From: Desulfonispora thiosulfatigenes DSM 11270
GTDB lineage: Bacteria; Bacillota; Peptococcia; Peptococcales; Desulfonisporaceae
Assembly: GCF_900176035.1 (NCBI RefSeq)
Contig: NZ_FWWT01000005.1
Span: forward strand, 1-64,000
Length of the DNA: 64,000 bases
Direction of reading: 5' to 3'
In this document: positions 47,126 to 57,736 of the stretch, piece after piece
How the letters are laid out: each line of letters begins with the position of its first letter
Numbering within the stretch: the first letter of the stretch is position 1
The notes under the pieces: model-generated
Seen by the model: only the letters and a program-made list of their open reading frames with translations
Told to the model about the DNA's origin: nothing
Databases searched by the model: none
Made by a program: the position numbers and the translations under genes

Positions 47126-47905
47126 TTAATATTTGTTTTTATTTCCTTGATTCTTACGCACCTTATCTTCAGGTCTTTGTACTTGCATTTGATTTCCGCT
47201 CATAATGTAATTATCAGGACCATCTAATTTTTTCTCTATAAAACGTAAAATTCTTGTTACTGTAAAAGTCATTACAAAATAAAGGATACACGCCACAAAA
47301 AACGATTCAAAATATCTAAAGTTATTACCCGCAATTGATTTTGTTTGGAAAAATAACTCAGTTACCGAAATTACATTAAGCACAGAAGTATCTTTTATGT
47401 TAATTACAAACTCATTTCCAGTTGCTGGCAAAATGTTACGAATTACTTGTGGTAAAACTACATTAAACATAGTTTGTAGATGATTCATACCAATAGCATG
47501 AGCAGCTTCAAACTGTCCTTTGTCCACAGAAACTATACCGCCACGCACAATCTCAGACATATATGCTCCTGTATTAATAGAAACAATAAAAATAGCTGCT
47601 ACTAATCTATCTACATCTATTCCAAAAGCTAATGCTGAACCATAATAAATTACCATGGCTTGTACAATCATAGGAGTTCCACGGAAAAATTCTATATAAA
47701 AAGATAAAAGACCATTAACTATTTTAAACGTTATTCTTTTTATTCCTTGTTCAGGCATAGGGATAGTACGTATAACCCCTATTAAAAGACCAATGATGGA
47801 TCCCAAAATTGTACCAACTATGGAAATTAAGAGAGTCACACCAGCTCCGCGAATGAACATTGGTCCATTTTCTGAAATAATTCTAAGTATCCATTCTAAG
47901 GACAT
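47126..47905 (-). CDS. Polar amino-acid ABC transporter permease
   Basis: A 259-residue HisM/GlnP-type permease with about five helices, the [16 protein letters not shown] segment and the EAA loop [21 protein letters not shown]. The hydrophilic, Gln/Asn/Lys-rich C-terminal tail (about 235-259) is slightly longer than usual. Confidence 0.94.
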   Translation of the reverse strand: MSLEWILRIISENGPMFIRGAGVTLLISIVGTILGSIIGLLIGVIRTIPMPEQGIKRITFKIVNGLLSFYIEFFRGTPMIVQAMVIYYGSALAFGIDVDRLVAAIFIVSINTGAYMSEIVRGGIVSVDKGQFEAAHAIGMNHLQTMFNVVLPQVIRNILPATGNEFVINIKDTSVLNVISVTELFFQTKSIAGNNFRYFESFFVACILYFVMTFTVTRILRFIEKKLDGPDNYIMSGNQMQVQRPEDKVRKNQGNKNKY

Positions 47906-47971
47906 ATTTTTACCTCCATCATAAGCATTATGAAACCGACTGCATATGACGCACTCGGTTTCAAATAATCA

Positions 47972-48814
47972 TTATTGAGCTGCTGGTTGATTCTTTATAG
48001 CAGTATCCATAATTTGTGTACGTTCTTCTTGTGAAATTTCTGCTAAAATCTTATTAATTTTTTCTGTTAATTCACTACCCTTTTTTACTCCTACTGCGAT
48101 TGCTGTATCATCATCAGATGTAGTAAATCCATCCTTAAATTCTACCATTGCATATTTTTCATTTGCATTAGTTGCACTAACTCCTTCAGGACGTTCTGAT
48201 ACATAACCATCAATAACACCTGATTCAAGAGCAACTCTCATTGCTGGGAAGTTATCCATTGCCGTCCCCTTTTTCACATCCTTAATTTGGTCAATTACAG
48301 AATAATGAAAAGTATTTAATTGAGCTGTTACCTTTGCTCCTTTAAAGTCTTGGATAGAAGTTGCTTTTTCAAATTCTCCGCCTTTTTTAACAACCATGAC
48401 TAAATCTGATTTATAGTAATTATCGGAAAAGTCAATTGTCTCTTTACGTTCAGCTGTTGGTGACATACCTGCAATAATTACATCAATTTTACCTGATGTT
48501 AATGCTGGCACTAAACCATCCCATTCAGTTTTCACAATAACTAATTCTTTATTTAAACCTTTAGCAAGCTTTTTAGCAATTTCTACATCATATCCACCTG
48601 CATATTCAGCATTGCCATCAATTTTAACACCATCATTTGAGTCATTCATTTGTGTCCAGTTAAAAGGGGCATATCCACATTCAAGACCAACTTTTAAGGT
48701 ATCAGTTTCCCCTTCAGTAGTAGTTTGTTCTGCATCATTGTTAGAACCACATCCTGCTAGTAACATCACAAATGTTAAAGATATAGCTACTAGTAATAAT
48801 AATTTTCTTTTCAT
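47972..48814 (-). CDS. Polar amino-acid ABC transporter substrate-binding lipoprotein
   Basis: A 280-residue lipoprotein: lipobox LLAGC (Cys about 22) and a periplasmic-binding type II fold (ECGYAPFNW, then DVIIAGMSPTAERKETIDFS). The spacing resembles glutamine/arginine/cystine binders; the ligand is not certain. First gene of the operon binding protein - permease - ATPase - acetate transporter. Confidence 0.93.
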   Translation of the reverse strand: MKRKLLLLVAISLTFVMLLAGCGSNNDAEQTTTEGETDTLKVGLECGYAPFNWTQMNDSNDGVKIDGNAEYAGGYDVEIAKKLAKGLNKELVIVKTEWDGLVPALTSGKIDVIIAGMSPTAERKETIDFSDNYYKSDLVMVVKKGGEFEKATSIQDFKGAKVTAQLNTFHYSVIDQIKDVKKGTAMDNFPAMRVALESGVIDGYVSERPEGVSATNANEKYAMVEFKDGFTTSDDDTAIAVGVKKGSELTEKINKILAEISQEERTQIMDTAIKNQPAAQ

Positions 48815-49010
48815 TCAATTCTCTCCTCCTAATATTAATAATTTAATATACCATTTCGAACCTTATAAGACCATTCTCTTAAGAAATTTACCTATTTAAA
48901 ATTTCCTAAAGATTCTTTACTCTAACGATTAATTTATCATTATTTCTATATGATTTCAAGTATAATCTGATATATTCTGACTTATTTCGTTGTAAATTTT
49001 ACCCAGGTAA

Positions 49011-49045
49011 AAAAATCCTTCTAACCTTAAGCTAGAAGGATTTTT
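49011..49045 (-). terminator. Intrinsic terminator after the COG0731-type radical SAM gene
   Basis: Perfect 13-bp stem AAAAATCCTTCTA / TAGAAGGATTTTT with T7. Confidence 0.9.
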
Positions 49046-49053
49046 GTTTACAA

Positions 49054-49980
49054 TCATTTTAGTCTATAAGTTATATACCCTTTATAGTCTATTACGTCTA
49101 CTTGCTCATCTTTTTTCAAATCACTAATAATTTCATCAATATTGGTGCATTCACGTGATTTCAAAAACTCTTCAATTTCAAATTGATTCATAGGATGACG
49201 CTTAATTATACTTAATATTGCTTTCAGGTCATCCTTAATTTCACTTTGAAACCCTAGTGATTTAAGTAGATCTATTGATATTCCACCCAGTTTTTCTACT
49301 GCATATAACATTTTTTCAGAATTAATTTCTTTAACATAGGATTCAGCTGGAGGCCTCACAGGAGTATTTAAATAAAGTCTATCATATTTAATGTTATTTA
49401 GTAATTTAGCATAGTTATTTAGAGCCTCTTCATCATCATTAACTTCATCAATGAGCATAATCTCTAGCCAAAGCTGACCTTCGTATTTTTCTGAAAATGT
49501 CACTAATCCCTTATATACTTCATCATAATTTAGTTTACCATAAGGTCTATTGATTTTTCGATATGTAGTATTGTCATAAGCATCCATTGAAGGTAAAACT
49601 ATATCAGCCTTACTTAATTCTAATTGTACATTTTCATCATATAGTAATGCAGCATTTGTAATTACCGCTACTGGTTTATCGGTTCGTTTTTTGATTTCAG
49701 AGATAAGATCACCCAGACCTAAATATAGCGTAGGCTCTCCTTCCCCGACAATGGTAACTACATCAAAATTGGGACTATTTGCTATTGTCTCTTCGAATTC
49801 TGCGATTATGTCTTGCACAGGATAAAACATTTGCCTTGTATTAGCTAAGTTATATGTTTTTCCAAGTTGACAATAGGTACACGCATAATTACAAGTTTTC
49901 TTAGGAATAGGGCTAACCCCTAGAGACAGACCCATTCTTCTAGAAGGCACAGATCCAAAGATATATTTCATTTCTTTCAT
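49054..49980 (-). CDS. Radical SAM protein (COG0731-type Fe-S oxidoreductase)
   Basis: A 308-residue radical SAM protein with opening FGSVPSRRMGLSLGVSP, cluster site CNYACTYC (about 31-38), and the GEGEPTLY motif for SAM binding. The C-terminal ~70 residues look like a small winged-helix domain (IIKRHPMNQFEIEEFL). Enzymes of this group have no firmly assigned reaction. ATG after AAGGAGGG. Monocistronic. Confidence 0.88.
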   Translation of the reverse strand: MKEMKYIFGSVPSRRMGLSLGVSPIPKKTCNYACTYCQLGKTYNLANTRQMFYPVQDIIAEFEETIANSPNFDVVTIVGEGEPTLYLGLGDLISEIKKRTDKPVAVITNAALLYDENVQLELSKADIVLPSMDAYDNTTYRKINRPYGKLNYDEVYKGLVTFSEKYEGQLWLEIMLIDEVNDDEEALNNYAKLLNNIKYDRLYLNTPVRPPAESYVKEINSEKMLYAVEKLGGISIDLLKSLGFQSEIKDDLKAILSIIKRHPMNQFEIEEFLKSRECTNIDEIISDLKKDEQVDVIDYKGYITYRLK

Positions 49981-50079
49981 TAAGACACCCTCCTTATCTC
50001 CTTTTGAGTTATAGATCTTAGCCTTTTACTTTAAAACACAAAAAACAGGATAAACTTATAATCTTATTTTATTTGCATT

Positions 50080-51336
50080 TTACAGAAAAAAATAAAATGA
50101 ATTCAAAAGATAGTCTTGCTCATACTTAAGAGTTAGTTTCCATAAAAAGTTTTTAATTGTTTTGATTTTTACCTTACCCTGTTTATATTTTTCTATATTT
50201 TTCAAAAAGGAATCCTTTTCTTGTTTTGTCACAATTTTTTTAAAATATCCCCATACATGAAGAGCTGAATTAAGCAAATCTCCTGGTATAGGCTCCTTTT
50301 CTAAAGCACCTTCGATAAGATTATAAAAGGCTACTACAGGATAATCGGATTTATTTTTCAGTAAATGTCTAATTTCGGTATAATTTACAGGTGCATATTC
50401 TAAAACAGTATATTTATATCTACTCCACTCTTCTTCCAATCTCTTAATTTTCTTACTAGATGAAATACTATTAATACACTTAATAGCTGATAAATTTTTA
50501 TCCTTCACTTCTAACATTATATCGATATCTTTATCTTCTAAGTTTGTATAAAATTGCAAAAATTCAATAATCCTAATAGTTTTAGAGTGTGATCCTGCTT
50601 TTTTTAAAGGATCTTGCTGCGAATAATGAATTTTTTGTTTTCCGTCTTTTTCCTGCCATGTTTTATTACATTCCCTTATCCAGTAACTATCGGTTTCTAT
50701 AAGTTCCGGTGAGTTAATTGCATTATGCAAATTATCATAAATAACCGGAATCTTAAGTTTATTTCCAATATTTAATACCTCTTCTATTGTATATGATTTA
50801 TCATCATTTTCAATTACCAAGCGTTGTTTTACATTATCCTCTAAGAGACGATAATTTGAGATAAATCGTTCAGTAGCAAGTTTTTTATCATTATAGACGC
50901 CACCTATATGGAGAATAATTTTACTACTAGCATCCATATCAAGACTATCTAGCACCCGTGCATGGTAATTTAAATCAGCTATTGCTCTTTCTACTACCTC
51001 TTCACTAGGCGAGTTTAATACCGTATACTGACCAGGATGCATCGAAACCCTAATACCATTACTTTTAATTTTTTCACCTATTCTTTTAAAATGAGGGGCA
51101 AATTCTTCCCACCAAGAAAGGGTATTAGCCATACTTGAACCAAATGGGATTATATCAGAACTAATTCTAAATAACTTAATCTTATTTTTAATATTGTACT
51201 CAATAATGTTTTCTAATGAAGTTAAATTATGTTTAATTAATTCTGACAATTTATCAGTGGTTGCATTTTTAAGTAAACAATTTTTTTGATCCGTATTTAA
51301 AACTCCCATTGTTAAGCAAGCATAACCAATACTCAT
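50080..51336 (-). CDS. uvsE: UV DNA damage endonuclease UvdE
   Basis: A 418-residue TIM-barrel nuclease that nicks DNA 5' to UV photoproducts, independently of UvrABC. Diagnostic segments: SIGYACL near the start, FRISSDIIPFGS, SMHPGQYTVLNSP, LHIGG, LVIENDD and YDNLHNAIN, which carry metal ligands. The C-terminal ~120 residues are an extension common in Firmicute versions. ATG at 51336 follows AAGGG; an overlapping GTG at 51345 is possible. Confidence 0.95.
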   Translation of the reverse strand: MSIGYACLTMGVLNTDQKNCLLKNATTDKLSELIKHNLTSLENIIEYNIKNKIKLFRISSDIIPFGSSMANTLSWWEEFAPHFKRIGEKIKSNGIRVSMHPGQYTVLNSPSEEVVERAIADLNYHARVLDSLDMDASSKIILHIGGVYNDKKLATERFISNYRLLEDNVKQRLVIENDDKSYTIEEVLNIGNKLKIPVIYDNLHNAINSPELIETDSYWIRECNKTWQEKDGKQKIHYSQQDPLKKAGSHSKTIRIIEFLQFYTNLEDKDIDIMLEVKDKNLSAIKCINSISSSKKIKRLEEEWSRYKYTVLEYAPVNYTEIRHLLKNKSDYPVVAFYNLIEGALEKEPIPGDLLNSALHVWGYFKKIVTKQEKDSFLKNIEKYKQGKVKIKTIKNFLWKLTLKYEQDYLLNSFYFFL

Positions 51337-51359
51337 CCTAATCACCCTTCTTATTTTAC

Positions 51360-51692
51360 TTAGTGAGTGTAATCAATAAATCTAATTGATTCTCCTACCT
51401 TTTTTCTAATGGCTTCTTTAATTTTTTCAGCATGAGGGCAAGGGAAATCAAACGGATTGCCTTTTGTAATACATGAACCAAAAGCAATCGTATCTGCTCC
51501 TCTTTTAACCATTTCAGCAGCTCTAGATACTGCTTTTTTTCCTGGACACCCACCACAGCTGTTTATTCCAATTAATTCAATATCCTCTTCCACACCTTCA
51601 AAAGCAAGTGTTTTGGTGTTCATAACCTTAATACATGTAGTTGCTGGGCAATGATCTTCTGTTTGCATACATCTTATTAATCCTACCTTCAC
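51360..51692 (-). CDS. CGGC-domain protein
   Basis: A 110-residue protein starting MKVGLIRCMQTEDHCPATTC and containing NSCGGCPGKK, which gives the CGGC domain its name; HCP and CPHAEKI complete a set of conserved cysteines that probably bind metal. Function unknown. The GTG at 51692 is 8 bases after AAGGGG and matches the family start; the earlier GTG at 51701 overlaps the ribosome site. It precedes uvsE on the same strand by about 25 bases. Confidence 0.88.
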   Translation of the reverse strand: MKVGLIRCMQTEDHCPATTCIKVMNTKTLAFEGVEEDIELIGINSCGGCPGKKAVSRAAEMVKRGADTIAFGSCITKGNPFDFPCPHAEKIKEAIRKKVGESIRFIDYTH

Positions 51693-51817
51693 TTCATACA
51701 CCCCTTAATGTTATTAATTTTTGTTATTTAATTAAAATCACTTCTTACATTTTATTTTACGCTATTACTAGCATATGTCAATAATGGCGTGCTACTACTT
51801 TGTTAAAAACTAAAATT

Positions 51818-52915
51818 CTACTGTTTTTCTTTTTTAAGAAAAGTAACTGCAAAAAAAGCTGTAATAGGTATAGTTAAGATTAAACCAATACTACCTGCTA
51901 TTGACCTCACAATTTCAGTAGCTACTATGTCCATATTTATCAGTCTAATAAAAGGAGTTTCATAAGCTAAAAATAATAATAATAGTGGAATAAAACTACC
52001 TGTATAAGCTAAAATTAAAGTATTAGACATTGTTCCCATAATGTCTCGCCCAACCTCCATACCAGATTTAAATAGTTCTGACCTAGAAAGGTTATTATTA
52101 GCATTATGAATTTCTTGGATAGATGACGCAATACTCATTGCCACATCCATTACTGCACCTAAAGCACCTAAGATAATACCAGCAAAAAGCAAGTTTCTAA
52201 AATCAAATGTTATTTCCTGAGGAATATTCATGAGCATACCAGCCTCTTCCATAGACATACCTGTAAGTTTTACTAACTTTGCTATTATAATGGAAATTAT
52301 CCCTGCAATAACAACTCCTGAAATTGTACCAATAATAGCAGCATAACTTTTTTTGTTTAATCCTGAGACAAGTATAATTGTTATTAATGTAATAATAGTA
52401 GAGATGATAATAGTCAGAAACAGGGGATTAAATCCTTTTAAAACTAAGGGTAAAAACATTCCAAATATTAATAAAACAGTAAGAGAAATTGTAATTACAG
52501 ATTTAAATCCTTTACCTCTTCCTACAAAGATTAATAAAAGTAAAAATGCAATAACTAACAATTTTACTACTGAATCTCTAGCATAATCAGTTATATGTAC
52601 ATTTTTGCTTTCCTCAAATTCCTCAATAGCTAAAAGCACTTTATCCTTTTCTTTAACAACAATATTATAAAGAGAATTATCAGTTAAAGCATTTTCAATA
52701 TTAACTATCTCACCTTCATATTTACCAGTGAGAATTTTTAATTTTACTTGTTGATAATCATAAGAATAATCTCCTTCCATATGTTTATCTTCTACATTAA
52801 GTACTCTCCCTTTTTCAAAGGAAATAATAGGTTCGTCCACTACAGTATCAGCAAAGGCAATGTTACTACATAAAAGTATTAATATTAAAACTGTTAAAAT
52901 TATATTTTTTTTCAT
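51818..52915 (-). CDS. YibE/F-family membrane protein
   Basis: A 365-residue protein: signal peptide, an extracellular beta-rich region (about 25-120; ENALTDNSLYNI), then about seven helices with the conserved FAGIILGALGAVMDVAMSIASS and FKSGMEVGRDIMGTMSNTLILAY segments. Family role unknown; a transporter is generally assumed. Monocistronic. Confidence 0.88.
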   Translation of the reverse strand: MKKNIILTVLILILLCSNIAFADTVVDEPIISFEKGRVLNVEDKHMEGDYSYDYQQVKLKILTGKYEGEIVNIENALTDNSLYNIVVKEKDKVLLAIEEFEESKNVHITDYARDSVVKLLVIAFLLLLIFVGRGKGFKSVITISLTVLLIFGMFLPLVLKGFNPLFLTIIISTIITLITIILVSGLNKKSYAAIIGTISGVVIAGIISIIIAKLVKLTGMSMEEAGMLMNIPQEITFDFRNLLFAGIILGALGAVMDVAMSIASSIQEIHNANNNLSRSELFKSGMEVGRDIMGTMSNTLILAYTGSFIPLLLLFLAYETPFIRLINMDIVATEIVRSIAGSIGLILTIPITAFFAVTFLKKEKQ

Positions 52916-53002
52916 TTTATTCTCCTTTATTTAAAGATATTTTAGTCACTTAGATATTTTATCTAACAAAAACAGATTTATCAATGTCAAGAAGTGCTAA
53001 AA

Positions 53003-53041
53003 AAATGTCATACCCCTTCTAAAATAAGGTGCATGACATTT
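53003..53041 (-). terminator. Intrinsic terminator after the third chemoreceptor
   Basis: Minus-strand stem AATGTCATGCACCTT / AAGGGGTATGACATT (two mismatches) followed by a T run. Confidence 0.85.
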
Positions 53042-53054
53042 ACCTAACTAAATT

Positions 53055-54743
53055 TTAAACTTTAAAACTTCCTATTAATGTTTGCAGGTCTTGAAATAAC
53101 CTTGTTAAATCTTTACTTGCTTGTGATATAGCCTCGATTGAGATAGATTGTTCCTCCATAGATGCTGATGCCTCTTGAGTTCCTGCTGCATTTTCTTCTG
53201 CTACAGCTGAAAGTGTCTGTATCGTGTCTAATACTTCATTTTTTTGTGATTCCATTTTATTACCTGATTGATTTATGATTAATACAGCTTCTCTTGATTT
53301 TTTAATTGCTTCAGCAATTTCTTTATATTTATTTTCTGTCTGATCTACGTTTTCGATTTGTTCTTTTAAAATTTGTTCTACTTCTTGCATAATTTGAACG
53401 GCTTTAGTTGCATCTTGACGCAAAATTTTCACTCTATCATCAATTATCTTAGTCGAATTAGCAGATTGTTCAGCAAGTTTTCTAATTTCATCAGCTACTA
53501 CTGCAAAGCCTTTGCCATGTTCTCCTGCTCTTGCTGCTTCTATAGCTGCATTTAAAGCAAGCAAATTTGTTTGCTCTGCTATTGATGCAATCAGATTACT
53601 AGCTTCACTTATCTTTTCAGAGCTTTCATTAGTTTTAATAATACTTTCATATACATTAGTTGTTGCACTACTACTTTCTTTTGTTTTTGTAGCAAGTGCC
53701 TCCACTACTTCTAAACCTTGCGCTACTAACATATGTACCTGTCCAGAGGAACTTTTTAATAAATCTACGTTATTTTTATTTTCTTCAATAATATTACCAA
53801 GGACGACTAATTTCTCAGACCCCTCATTTGTATTTTGAGACTGAGCCTGTGCACCTTTAGCTATTTCATTAATTGTTAAAGCTACTTCTTCGGAAGTAGT
53901 CGCTGATTGCTCAGCTTGAGCTTTAAGTTGTTCAGAGGATAACTGGATTTTTTGAGATAACTCTTTTACTGTTATGACAATGTTATTAACAGTATCAATA
54001 AAAGAATTTAAATAAAGTGACATCATTCCAATCTCATCTTTTGATTCCACATTAGCACGTTTGGTTAGGTCTCCCTCTCCGGCAGAAATTTCTTTAAGTA
54101 TCTCTGTCATTATATGTAAACGCTTTATTATTATTTTTTGTATATTAAAATAAGATATAAAACTAATTAATATCACTAAAATAAATAATATCAGAGAATT
54201 TCTGTATAAATTATTGATTTTTAAAGCTATTTTATTATTTCCCTCAATAAACTTAGCGTCTACTTGTGTTAATAATAATTCAATACTTTCGTTTATCTGT
54301 TCAGCAAAAGGGTCGAATTTTTCCATATAAATATTACCTGCATCTGTGCCTTCTGCAATATACGCATTAGCCATTTTTGTTCCCATCTGATAATACTCAT
54401 CTAAATCCAGAGCAAGTTGAGCTAATGTATTTTCATCTACACCTAATTCTTTTAATCTTGTAATTTTAGCTTTAGCATCTTCATAATAATCTGAAGCCTC
54501 ATCAAAACCATCATCAAATCCCGGTTTTGCCCGAGTAGCAGAAATATCTGTAAGCCACTGTTGAATTTGAATAATATCCTTTTGTAAATTAAGTGAGGTA
54601 ATCATTACGGGTGTATTCTTATTTTGATGCTCTTCAGTATTTTCACTTATACTATCTAAAGAAGTTAGTGTATAAATCATAAGTGACCCCATTATTAAGA
54701 TAATTCCTAGCATCATTGCGCCAAATTTTGTTGATATTTTCAT
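53055..54743 (-). CDS. Transmembrane methyl-accepting chemotaxis protein
   Basis: A 562-residue receptor: TM1 at about 8-28, a helical extracellular domain (about 30-180), TM2 at about 182-202, HAMP, then a signalling domain with [25 protein letters not shown] at 54743 follows GGGGGAG. Unlike the chemoreceptor at 11623 it lacks the extended PilJ-like arginine-rich start. Ligand unknown. Confidence 0.93.
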   Translation of the reverse strand: MKISTKFGAMMLGIILIMGSLMIYTLTSLDSISENTEEHQNKNTPVMITSLNLQKDIIQIQQWLTDISATRAKPGFDDGFDEASDYYEDAKAKITRLKELGVDENTLAQLALDLDEYYQMGTKMANAYIAEGTDAGNIYMEKFDPFAEQINESIELLLTQVDAKFIEGNNKIALKINNLYRNSLILFILVILISFISYFNIQKIIIKRLHIMTEILKEISAGEGDLTKRANVESKDEIGMMSLYLNSFIDTVNNIVITVKELSQKIQLSSEQLKAQAEQSATTSEEVALTINEIAKGAQAQSQNTNEGSEKLVVLGNIIEENKNNVDLLKSSSGQVHMLVAQGLEVVEALATKTKESSSATTNVYESIIKTNESSEKISEASNLIASIAEQTNLLALNAAIEAARAGEHGKGFAVVADEIRKLAEQSANSTKIIDDRVKILRQDATKAVQIMQEVEQILKEQIENVDQTENKYKEIAEAIKKSREAVLIINQSGNKMESQKNEVLDTIQTLSAVAEENAAGTQEASASMEEQSISIEAISQASKDLTRLFQDLQTLIGSFKV

Positions 54744-54961
54744 CTTTTCTCCCCCCATTACTTAAGATTTGCTAATCATAACTTTACATATGTTCTTAAT
54801 TATACACTTAATTTTTTCAAAAGTTAATAATCTTCTTAAAAGGTTACTCTTAATTTTTCTAGGAAATACTTATAATAAATACTACATTAGCAGTTAAGAA
54901 GTTTCTCTTAAGAATTATAAAAATATGCTACACTTTATGTAAAAAGTAATGGAGGGATATA

Positions 54962-55528
54962 ATGACTGAAATGCGTCGTAAAGATCGAGAAATGAATACA
55001 AAATTTGCTCAAAATGTTATTGATGGGGCTAATTTTGCTACATTATCAATGATAGATAATGTAGGGTTGCCTTATGGAATTCCAATTTCTTTTGTAAGAG
55101 ATGGGGATATAATCTATTTTCACTCAGCTTTAGAAGGAAAAAAAGTAGATATTTTAAAGAAAAACCCCTTAGTTTCCATGTCCTTTGTCGGGAAAGTAGA
55201 AGTTCCACAGCTGTTTACACAAGATGAAATTAAAAGTTTAATCGCCGAAAATAAATTTTCTCTGTTAGCCCGTAAAGTTTATACCACCGAATTTGAATCT
55301 ACTATTGTATCTGGAAAAACATCCTTGCTTGTTAATAAAGAAGAAAAGATCAAAGCATTACGTCTGATTTGCCAAAAATACACTCCTAATTATATGGACT
55401 ATTTTAGTTATGCTATCGAATCAAGTTTAAACCATACACTTGTTTATCGTTTAGACATAGAAAAAATTTCGGGGAAAAGAAAAAGATTTGATGAGCATGG
55501 CGAAGAAATGAAATGGGGCAGAATGTAA
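54962..55528 (+). CDS. Pyridoxamine-5'-phosphate-oxidase-fold flavin protein (NimA-like)
   Basis: A 188-residue split-barrel flavin protein: MRRKDREM at the start, ATLSMIDNVGLPYGIPISFV and IYFHSALEGKKVDILKKNP are characteristic of the NimA/PPOX-like group, some of which reduce nitroimidazoles. ATG after GGAGGG. Stands alone with its own terminator. Confidence 0.9.
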   Translation: MTEMRRKDREMNTKFAQNVIDGANFATLSMIDNVGLPYGIPISFVRDGDIIYFHSALEGKKVDILKKNPLVSMSFVGKVEVPQLFTQDEIKSLIAENKFSLLARKVYTTEFESTIVSGKTSLLVNKEEKIKALRLICQKYTPNYMDYFSYAIESSLNHTLVYRLDIEKISGKRKRFDEHGEEMKWGRM

Positions 55529-55573
55529 AATTAATCATGGTTTTAAATTAAATATAGTAATTTATTTTAAAAT

Positions 55574-55609
55574 AGGCATAAGCTAAGGTATTTTACCTAA
55601 CTAATGCCT
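55574..55609 (+). terminator. Intrinsic terminator after the NimA-like gene
   Basis: Plus-strand hairpin AGGCAT ... TAGGTA/TACCTA ... ATGCCT followed by GTTTTATG. Confidence 0.75.
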
Positions 55610-55682
55610 GTTTTATGTAAAAGATTAAATAAATTCTACTTATTAAAAATAAAGCGTAAAATAATATTCTATAAATTATTAA

Positions 55683-56507
55683 TTAGCCAAATATAATGAA
55701 ATACCCAAAAACTAAAATACCTAAAATAATCCGATACCACCCGAAGGCTTTAAAGTCATTATTTTTAATGTATCCTAAGAGGAATTTAATAGCAATTATC
55801 GAAACTACAAAAGCTACAATCATCCCTGTAAGCAAAATATACATTTCCATTTGAGTAAATGTTAAGCCAAACTTTAGAAGTTTTAAGGCACTTGCTCCAA
55901 ACATTACTGGAATAGACAAGAAAAATGAATATTCTGCAGCAATAAATCGTGATGTACCTAAAATAATTGCCCCTAAAATAGTTGCGCCTGATCGAGATGT
56001 ACCTGGAATTAAAGATAATACCTGAAACATTCCAATTAAAAAGGCTGTTTTATAGGTTAAAGCCTCAAAACTAGTAACACGACCATATCTACCTCTATTT
56101 CTATTCTCGATAACAATAAATAAAATTCCATAAACTATAAGCATTATTGCAACAGTTTGATAATTGTAAAATTGTTCATTTAACCAATCATCGAATAATA
56201 ATCCTAAAACTGCAGCAGGAATAACCCCTACAATTACCTTATACCAAATACTCATAGTTTCTTTCTTTTCAAGTTTAGACTTTCTTAGTGAAAAAGGATT
56301 TAACTTATGAAAAAAAAGTAAAACAACAGCCATAATTGCCCCTAGCTGAATAACTACAAAAAACATTTCTTTAAACGCTGCTGTCGCATTTAACTGCATA
56401 AACTCCTCAACTAAAATCATATGACCAGTACTACTTATAGGTAGCCATTCAGTGATACCTTCAACAATTCCTAAAAATACTGCCTTTAATAATTCAATGA
56501 GAAACAT
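55683..56507 (-). CDS. uppP: Undecaprenyl-diphosphate phosphatase
   Basis: A 274-residue integral membrane enzyme of the BacA/UppP family that recycles the undecaprenyl carrier for wall synthesis and gives bacitracin tolerance. Both catalytic repeats are intact: [20 protein letters not shown] near residue 14 and [10 protein letters not shown] near 168. Eight helices. Monocistronic. Confidence 0.96.
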   Translation of the reverse strand: MFLIELLKAVFLGIVEGITEWLPISSTGHMILVEEFMQLNATAAFKEMFFVVIQLGAIMAVVLLFFHKLNPFSLRKSKLEKKETMSIWYKVIVGVIPAAVLGLLFDDWLNEQFYNYQTVAIMLIVYGILFIVIENRNRGRYGRVTSFEALTYKTAFLIGMFQVLSLIPGTSRSGATILGAIILGTSRFIAAEYSFFLSIPVMFGASALKLLKFGLTFTQMEMYILLTGMIVAFVVSIIAIKFLLGYIKNNDFKAFGWYRIILGILVFGYFIIFG

Positions 56508-56733
56508 CCTACTTTACCTCCACACTTAAGTATAATTTAAAGCAAAAAAAGTTCGAGATCCAAAATGAATGACTTACTTAAAAATGCATTTTAGCCTCTA
56601 TACTAAGATATTATTTTATCACATAATTATGTAATTATCATTTAAACTAATTAAACCTAAATCAACAACCACTCTCAAATATTTATGTGAAAGTGGTTCT
56701 TGATAAATCTATCACAGCATTTTAGTAAATTAA

Positions 56734-57609
56734 TCATGGTTTTTTAGTAAATGATTCTCTATTATTTATAACAAATTCTTCAAGAGAACCTGGTTTCTTA
56801 CCCGTCAAATTAAAAAACCCATCTGTCACTTCTGCCGCAGTTCCCATTCTCGTCATAAAATAAAGTGCAATAGTAACGTTAACATAGCTTTTATTTAATC
56901 CACGTTTTTTTATATAATAATTTCTATACTTTAAATAACCTGGATTAGCATAAGTAATTTTTCTTTCCAGAACCTTACTTAATATTTCTGCTACTTGATA
57001 ATAATCTAAGGCTTTTCCACCTGTAATTGTATGAGCAGTATTTTTATATTTATCTACTTGATTAAGAACGGTTGCAATTGCTAATCCTATATCAGCTGCA
57101 TCTATAAAGCTAGTTTTACTTTTTCCAGCAGGTACAAAAATTTGATCCATTTCTCGTATTTCAACAGCATGAACGCCTGATATGTTTTGCATAAAAAAAC
57201 CTGGTCTAATATGGGCATAGGGAATTTTTGAATTTTCGATGTATTTTTCAATCTTATAATGGGGTGGAATTGTATTTTTCTCAATACCCATTAAAGATAG
57301 AAACGAAACCAATTTAATGTTGTTATCTTTCATAGCATCAATAAAGGGATATAACTCCTCCGGTTTACCAAGATGAGGTGGTCTCATCAAAAATACTCTG
57401 TCCACATCTTTAAGAGCATTTTTAAATGTATCATTTTTAGTAAAGTCAAACAAAGCAATATCTACTCCTGTATTACTATCAAATATTCCCTTTAACTTAT
57501 TTAAATCCGTGCCTGCAGCAACTATTTTTTCTCCCATTTTTAATAACTCTTTGATTACATATTTCCCAACATTTCCAGTAGCACCTGTTACTAATATTTT
57601 CTTTTTAAT
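56734..57609 (-). CDS. NmrA-like NAD(P)-binding protein, apparent ATT start
   Basis: A 291-residue atypical short-chain dehydrogenase of the NmrA/HSCARG kind. The nucleotide-binding loop ILVTGATGNVGKYVIKEL lies upstream of the first ATG (57537), so translation must begin earlier. An AGGAGG ribosome site precedes it, and the only initiation-like codon before the motif is ATT at 57607-57609 (10 bases from the ribosome site), followed by KKKILVTG. NAD(P)H quinone oxidoreductase or redox sensor is the usual family guess. Confidence 0.82.
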   Translation of the reverse strand: MKKKILVTGATGNVGKYVIKELLKMGEKIVAAGTDLNKLKGIFDSNTGVDIALFDFTKNDTFKNALKDVDRVFLMRPPHLGKPEELYPFIDAMKDNNIKLVSFLSLMGIEKNTIPPHYKIEKYIENSKIPYAHIRPGFFMQNISGVHAVEIREMDQIFVPAGKSKTSFIDAADIGLAIATVLNQVDKYKNTAHTITGGKALDYYQVAEILSKVLERKITYANPGYLKYRNYYIKKRGLNKSYVNVTIALYFMTRMGTAAEVTDGFFNLTGKKPGSLEEFVINNRESFTKKP

Positions 57610-57706
57610 TTTAAATCTTCCTCCTGCTTTTAACTGCTATTTATAGTAACTAAATATAAATTTCCCCTAAAACAAATTTAAATGTATATTTGTTTTAATT
57701 TTAAAA

Positions 57707-57728
57707 AACCGCCATAGCTATGACGGTT
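57707..57728 (-). terminator. Intrinsic terminator after mscS
   Basis: Minus-strand stem AACCGTCATAG / CTATGGCGGTT (one G-U pair) followed by T6. Confidence 0.9.
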
Positions 57729-57736
57729 AATAATCG

